Below, piece after piece: positions 61,560 through 64,000 of a DNA stretch of 64,000 bases. The notes beneath the pieces were generated by a model. It had not been told where the DNA came from, did not search any database, and saw only the letters and a program-made list of their open reading frames with translations. Source of the stretch: Amphibalanus amphitrite (lineage: Eukaryota > Arthropoda > Thecostraca > Balanomorpha > Balanidae). The position numbers and the translations under genes are program-made. Position 1 is the stretch's first letter. Every line of letters starts with the position of its first letter. The stretch is from contig NW_024881702.1 of assembly GCF_019059575.1 (NCBI RefSeq), positions 1 through 64,000 of the forward strand. Direction: 5' to 3'.

Positions 61560-61641
61560 TGGACGCGGAGGTGGACGTCCCACCAGTGGACGCGGAGGTG
61601 GACGTCCCACCAGTGGACGCGGAGGTGGACGTCCCACCAGT
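61560..61641. repeat. 27-bp minisatellite, 3 copies
   Basis: Units built of ggacgcggaggtggacgtcc plus caccagt are nearly perfect. As a multiple of 3 the unit keeps frame; on the plus strand it encodes VDAEVDVPP three times within a 98-codon frame (61526-61822). No other sign of a gene was found. Confidence 0.9.
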
Positions 61642-64000
61642 GGGTGTCGTGGGTCCCGTTGAGGGGGATGTCATGCAGCCCCGCTCTCGGCTACTTTGGG
61701 CCAGCCCCAGACTCGGACCGGACCGGGAGCGGCTTACAACTGTCCGCCCGATCCTAAGAACTGGTCGAACGGCGCAGCGGGACACGGAGGAAACAGCCGC
61801 GCGCCGCGGCCGCCACCGCTAATTAAACGGACCAACATATGTCCTATCAGAGTTCTGCGGCCGCCCCGGCGACTTATAGCCGGGAGCTGGGGGCTGGAAC
61901 AAAACGCTCGTGTGCTGGCAGTACGGTTCCGACTCCCCCACGTTTGTCCGGGTATTTGTGAACGGTGTAGAACATGTGGCTGGTCACGAGCGCCGCCGCG
62001 CCCCGTACCCTGCGACCTTTCGCGCCGCCAACGGTCCGGCACAGAGGACGCTGGACGGCACAGAGGACGCGTCACCGAACGGATCCAAACGCCGGCAAAC
62101 GTACCCACGCCACGGTGCCATTGTTTTCCGGGAAGTTACTGAAAGAAAACAAACAATATCGATGCTTTGAGGCTGAAACTGAAGGCGGCTAGGTGTTCCC
62201 GATCGGACTGAATGCGTTGACCGGGGCGCTTGGTAGCTCGCGGAGCTCAACCTCGATGCCTGGCAGGCTCACAGCTGTGCTCGGCGTCACAGCCGACTTT
62301 GTGCCGACAACAAGCGGCGGCATTAGAGGATGGAAGGATGAGAACACAAGTGTCTGTACAAGTGCGCAAGTGTTCTTGATTCCAAACAGCTCGCAGACTT
62401 CTGAGAACGCCACAGCCCCTGAACGCCCACAGCCCTTCTCACTAGCTCGCCGCCCCGCTCACAGAGCTCCAACCAGCGGCGGGTCGCTGGCGGAGGATGC
62501 TGGTGACCAGCTGACGTCCGTCGAATCCCTCCCTTGGTCCGCGCGCCAGCCGCCGACTTCTGACCGGCTCTGGAGCTGTTGGTCAGTCAGTAACAGAAGG
62601 GGCTGCCGTTGCGCCGGAGCCGGACCAGCCACCCGGCCATGCTGGCAGTGACACTCGGCTCGCAGCCCCGGCCCAAGTCCGCTGTAATTCATTGAGCGGC
62701 TGAGAGCGGCTCGGTGCCAGGGATTTGCCAGCTGCGGGGAATAATGACAGCCGCAGATGTGCGACGCGCAACTGGAGCCGGAGTTCACCGGTCAGACAGG
62801 TGAAGGTCCGGTCCACCCCTCGGGCGTCGCTCTGTAACCAGGTACGCAGTTGGCCAGCGCGTAGCAACGCACGCACGCTTTGGCGGGGCGGGGGCGCGGG
62901 CCGCGCGGCTGCACCCGTCTGACCTCGGTGGAGCCTGCAGCGGTCGTTCACAGAAATACCGCAGAAAAGTGAGCGGCGGGAAGGCCACGCGGCGCCGGAT
63001 CCGGCCGGCTGTGGGGCCCGCGCCGGTCCGACATGGACTCGGGCGCCGCCGACTGAGCCGGCCGACACGCGGGCCACTCCCCGGCACGGAGTCCACCTGG
63101 GCCCAGCTGGGCCGCGCCAGCTCCGGCCGCTGCGCCGCCAAGGCCGGCTCTGTTTGGGCCCGGTCACGGCGAGCGAAGACGTGTCCCTGAGTCCGGCGCG
63201 CATTAGCCGACCAGGCACCGTACACCCGACCAGCGCTTCGAATGTTTGTTTACAAACTGGAGCCGAGTGCCTGGCGTCACACGCACTTCAGATTTCATCA
63301 GAGCGTCGGTCGGGCGGCGGGCGGTGCTGCGTGTCGGGCCGGCGCCACCCCCGCAGCGCCCGGCCGGCCGCGCCGGGATCGATGCTCCCCAGCCGCGCTG
63401 CACCAACCGGCCTTGAACCGGGAAGGTGCGCGTCCGCACGGACAGCCGGCCGACGCCGAGCTGCACGCGGCTCGTAAACAAGCTGGGCGCCTCGGCGGCG
63501 CGGCGGCGGCGGCTGCAGCCGGGCGGCGCCGCGCGCGCCGCGCCGGTCCGCGCCCGCAGGCGCCGCTCCGTAACCACGCACCGTCTGCCGGCTATTCTGA
63601 GAGCGCTCTCGCGGCGAGAGTCGCGCGCACAGAAATAGAACAGCGCCCACTCGCGGTAGTGGGCGGCCGGCGGCATCGCGGCCGCTCAGGTGGCCACTGC
63701 CGCCGGCCGGCGGTGTCGGCGCGACAGTCGGCGAGCGCCGCTGACGAGCGGTGTGACAGTGACAGGTGCGTCTGGCAGCCTGCTCAGCACCCGTCCCATT
63801 CAGACCGCCGGCGCCGCGCGGAGCCGTTATGTAACACGAATCTGGCCGGCCGGTCAGCAGCCCGCCGATCTGGCCTTCCACGCGGTTCCAGAGTGTCCTC
63901 GAACGCCACGTCACGCACGGTCACGTGATCACGCGCGTGGGGACACCATGACGTCACTTTGCGCGTCACGCCTCGGCCGAGTGAACTCCCGAGCAAACAG
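61642..64000. other. GC-rich DNA, no gene recognised
   Basis: CpG-dense apart from 62130-62430. Frames of up to 228 codons (63242-63928 plus) are Arg/Ala-rich and mirrored by equally long frames on the other strand, so not supported as genes. Confidence 0.35.

Noticed and set aside
62189..62413. Minus frame with CELFGIKNT, reminiscent of an LTR-element integrase
   Set aside because: The match is only about nine residues, and the expected Asp-containing motif upstream and HPQ-type motif downstream are missing.
63242..63928. 228-codon plus frame near the window end
   Set aside because: It is Arg/Ala-rich low complexity, with a 208-codon frame directly opposite and no recognisable domain.

Overview
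The window looks like repeat-rich, intron- or intergenic-type DNA from a GC-rich invertebrate genome. A crustacean or another arthropod is my best guess; that is an inference from the transposon mix and base composition, and no host gene confirms it. Most long open frames are low-complexity Arg/Pro/Ala/Gly shadows of CpG-rich DNA. I found no convincing host protein-coding gene, no rRNA, no CRISPR and no bacterial operon structure. What can be supported is a set of mobile elements and tandem repeats.

Layout: positions 1-3660 (minus strand) hold a broken BEL/Pao LTR retrotransposon. It keeps Gag, the zinc knuckles, the protease and the ends of the integrase region, but has lost reverse transcriptase, most of RNase H and the integrase core. 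Positions 9523-10503 are a Tc1/mariner-type element with nearly perfect terminal repeats and a dead transposase. Positions 39621-40433 are a non-coding element with the same kind of TA-flanked ends.

Three related non-coding elements of 1.0-1.2 kb lie at 16938-18123, 28481-29670 and 43385-44420. They have TTAA duplications, CCC...GGG ends, G-run/C-run hairpins just inside the ends, and many AGGTCA (TGACCT) half-sites. Shorter remnants that resemble them lie near 4016-4346, 7640-7917 and 54551-54622. Two other element types are a 478-bp element with TTAA flanks (23897-24374) and a 1.8-kb foldback element with about 450-bp inverted arms (54078-55874). A possible LINE 3' tail lies at 37861-38210 (minus), and a tRNA-like sequence lies at 23347-23429.

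Between these the DNA alternates on a scale of 1-3 kb. CpG/GGCCGG-rich blocks (for example 10.5-12.3, 13.9-16.5, 34.7-37.4, 41.0-43.0, 50.2-52.4 and 58.9-64.0 kb) alternate with AT-rich blocks. The AT-rich blocks and transitions hold most of the transposons, while most of the minisatellites lie in the GC-rich blocks. Microsatellites are large: about 120 bp of CT, about 90 bp of GA and about 260 bp of TA.

Nothing here acts as a gene network. The main biological interest is the TTAA element family, which carries structured ends and dense potential nuclear-receptor half-sites.
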